Source of the DNA: Terrisporobacter vanillatitrophus
GTDB lineage: Bacteria; Bacillota; Clostridia; Peptostreptococcales; Peptostreptococcaceae
Assembly: GCF_051148895.1 (NCBI RefSeq)
Contig: NZ_CP154625.1
Location: forward strand, 2,418,001 to 2,482,000
Direction: 5' to 3'
DNA: 64,000 nucleotides
This document shows, piece after piece, positions 63,720 to 64,000 of this stretch. Positions within the stretch are counted from its first letter, which is position 1. Every line of letters begins with the position of its first letter. The notes beneath the pieces are model-generated. The model had not been told where the DNA came from and ran no database searches. It saw only the letters and a list, made by a program, of their open reading frames with translations. Made by a program: the position numbers and the translations under genes.

Positions 63720-63784
63720 TTTTACTTTTACTTTTACTTTTACTTTTACTTTTACTTTTACTTTTACTTTTACTTTTACTTTTA
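63720..63784. repeat. Hexanucleotide microsatellite (TTTTAC)10
   Basis: Ten perfect tandem copies of TTTTAC plus a partial eleventh, read as GTAAAA on the gatB transcript. It lies about 50 bases past the gatB stop. No other such repeat is in the window. Confidence 0.95.
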
Positions 63785-63832
63785 GCAAATAATACTTTAT
63801 CATTTTTAATACAATTAAAAATCATTGTAAAT

Positions 63833-64000
63833 TTAAATGTTTTTAAGTTTTTCTTCTATCATTTGTTTTGCTACTGGAGGATTTACTTTTCCTTTTGAAG
63901 CTTTCATCACTTGTCCCATTAAAAATCCTACTGATTGAGTTTTTCCTGCTTTAAAATCTTCTATTGATTTAGGATTATTATTTAAAACTTCATCAACAAG
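63833..64000 (-). CDS. gatB: Aspartyl/glutamyl-tRNA amidotransferase subunit B, C-terminal end
   Basis: Partial; the gene continues beyond the window edge. The last 55 residues carry the YqeY-like tail: SIEDFKAGKTQSVGFLMGQV, MKASKGKVNPPVAKQMIEEK, ending LKNI. GatB with GatC and GatA converts Glu-tRNA-Gln and Asp-tRNA-Asn to the amidated forms. The normal order gatCAB would place gatA just outside the window. Confidence 0.92.
   Translation of the reverse strand, partial: LVDEVLNNNPKSIEDFKAGKTQSVGFLMGQVMKASKGKVNPPVAKQMIEEKLKNI

Noticed and set aside
63720..63784. CRISPR array
   Set aside because: The repeat unit is a six-base microsatellite without spacers; no cas genes in the window.

Overview
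The window is about 27-28 percent GC, AT-rich chromosomal DNA of a low-GC Gram-positive anaerobe. Strong AGGAGG-type ribosome sites, many TTG starts, T-box leaders, lysine riboswitches and a two-activase 2-hydroxyacyl-CoA-dehydratase-type protein all point to Clostridia. The amino-acid-fermenting Peptostreptococcaceae are my best guess, but no species marker such as 16S is present. Most genes lie on the minus strand in short operons separated by clear hairpin terminators.

Layout. 0-3.1 kb: a Lys/Glu-rich disordered protein, a THUMP RNA methyltransferase, larE and a small protein. 3.4-8.5 kb: an APC amino-acid exchanger, a GntR/ABC-2 operon with its own operator, then a two-gene unit made of a HEPN-like protein and an ArsC/Spx-family gene whose catalytic cysteine codon is TGA (selenoprotein candidate). 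8.6-17.4 kb: a 1444-residue CoA-dehydratase activase fusion, a MATE pump with a divergent MerR regulator, and an ECF sigma/DUF4179 pair. 17.4-22.7 kb: IS256 copy 1, a pentapeptide protein, initiator tRNA-Met, a probable C-rich small RNA, a GapB-like gap gene, a DUF6143-like protein and an FmdE-like protein. 22.7-29.2 kb: stand-alone hisD and the leuACDB operon behind a leucine T-box. 29.3-31.4 kb: an IS21 element with a broken istA. 32-39.3 kb: hom behind tandem threonine T-boxes, a YihY membrane protein, phosphoglucomutase, a G5/3D cell-wall protein, a 54-residue protein and an alpha/beta hydrolase. 40-45.6 kb: a Bfd-like protein, a DUF362 ferredoxin, IS256 copy 2 and a YafY/GyrI/YoaP operon. 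45.9-57 kb: an iron alcohol dehydrogenase with AraC, a KamA-family enzyme, a pentapeptide-channel fusion, three NhaC-family transporters (two under lysine riboswitches) and tcdA. 57-64 kb: a lipoprotein, lplA, a VTT membrane protein, MscS, a LysA-like decarboxylase, cardiolipin synthase and the 3' end of gatB.

How the genes work together. Amino-acid supply is the theme: RNA leaders sensing leucine, threonine and lysine each control the matching synthesis or transport gene. Both IS256 copies sit at the 3' foot of transcription terminators. The items most worth testing are the in-frame TGA at 7158-7160, the small RNA with four C-runs at 20031-20144, the duplicated threonine T-box, and the palindromic operator on only one of the two lysine-riboswitch promoters.
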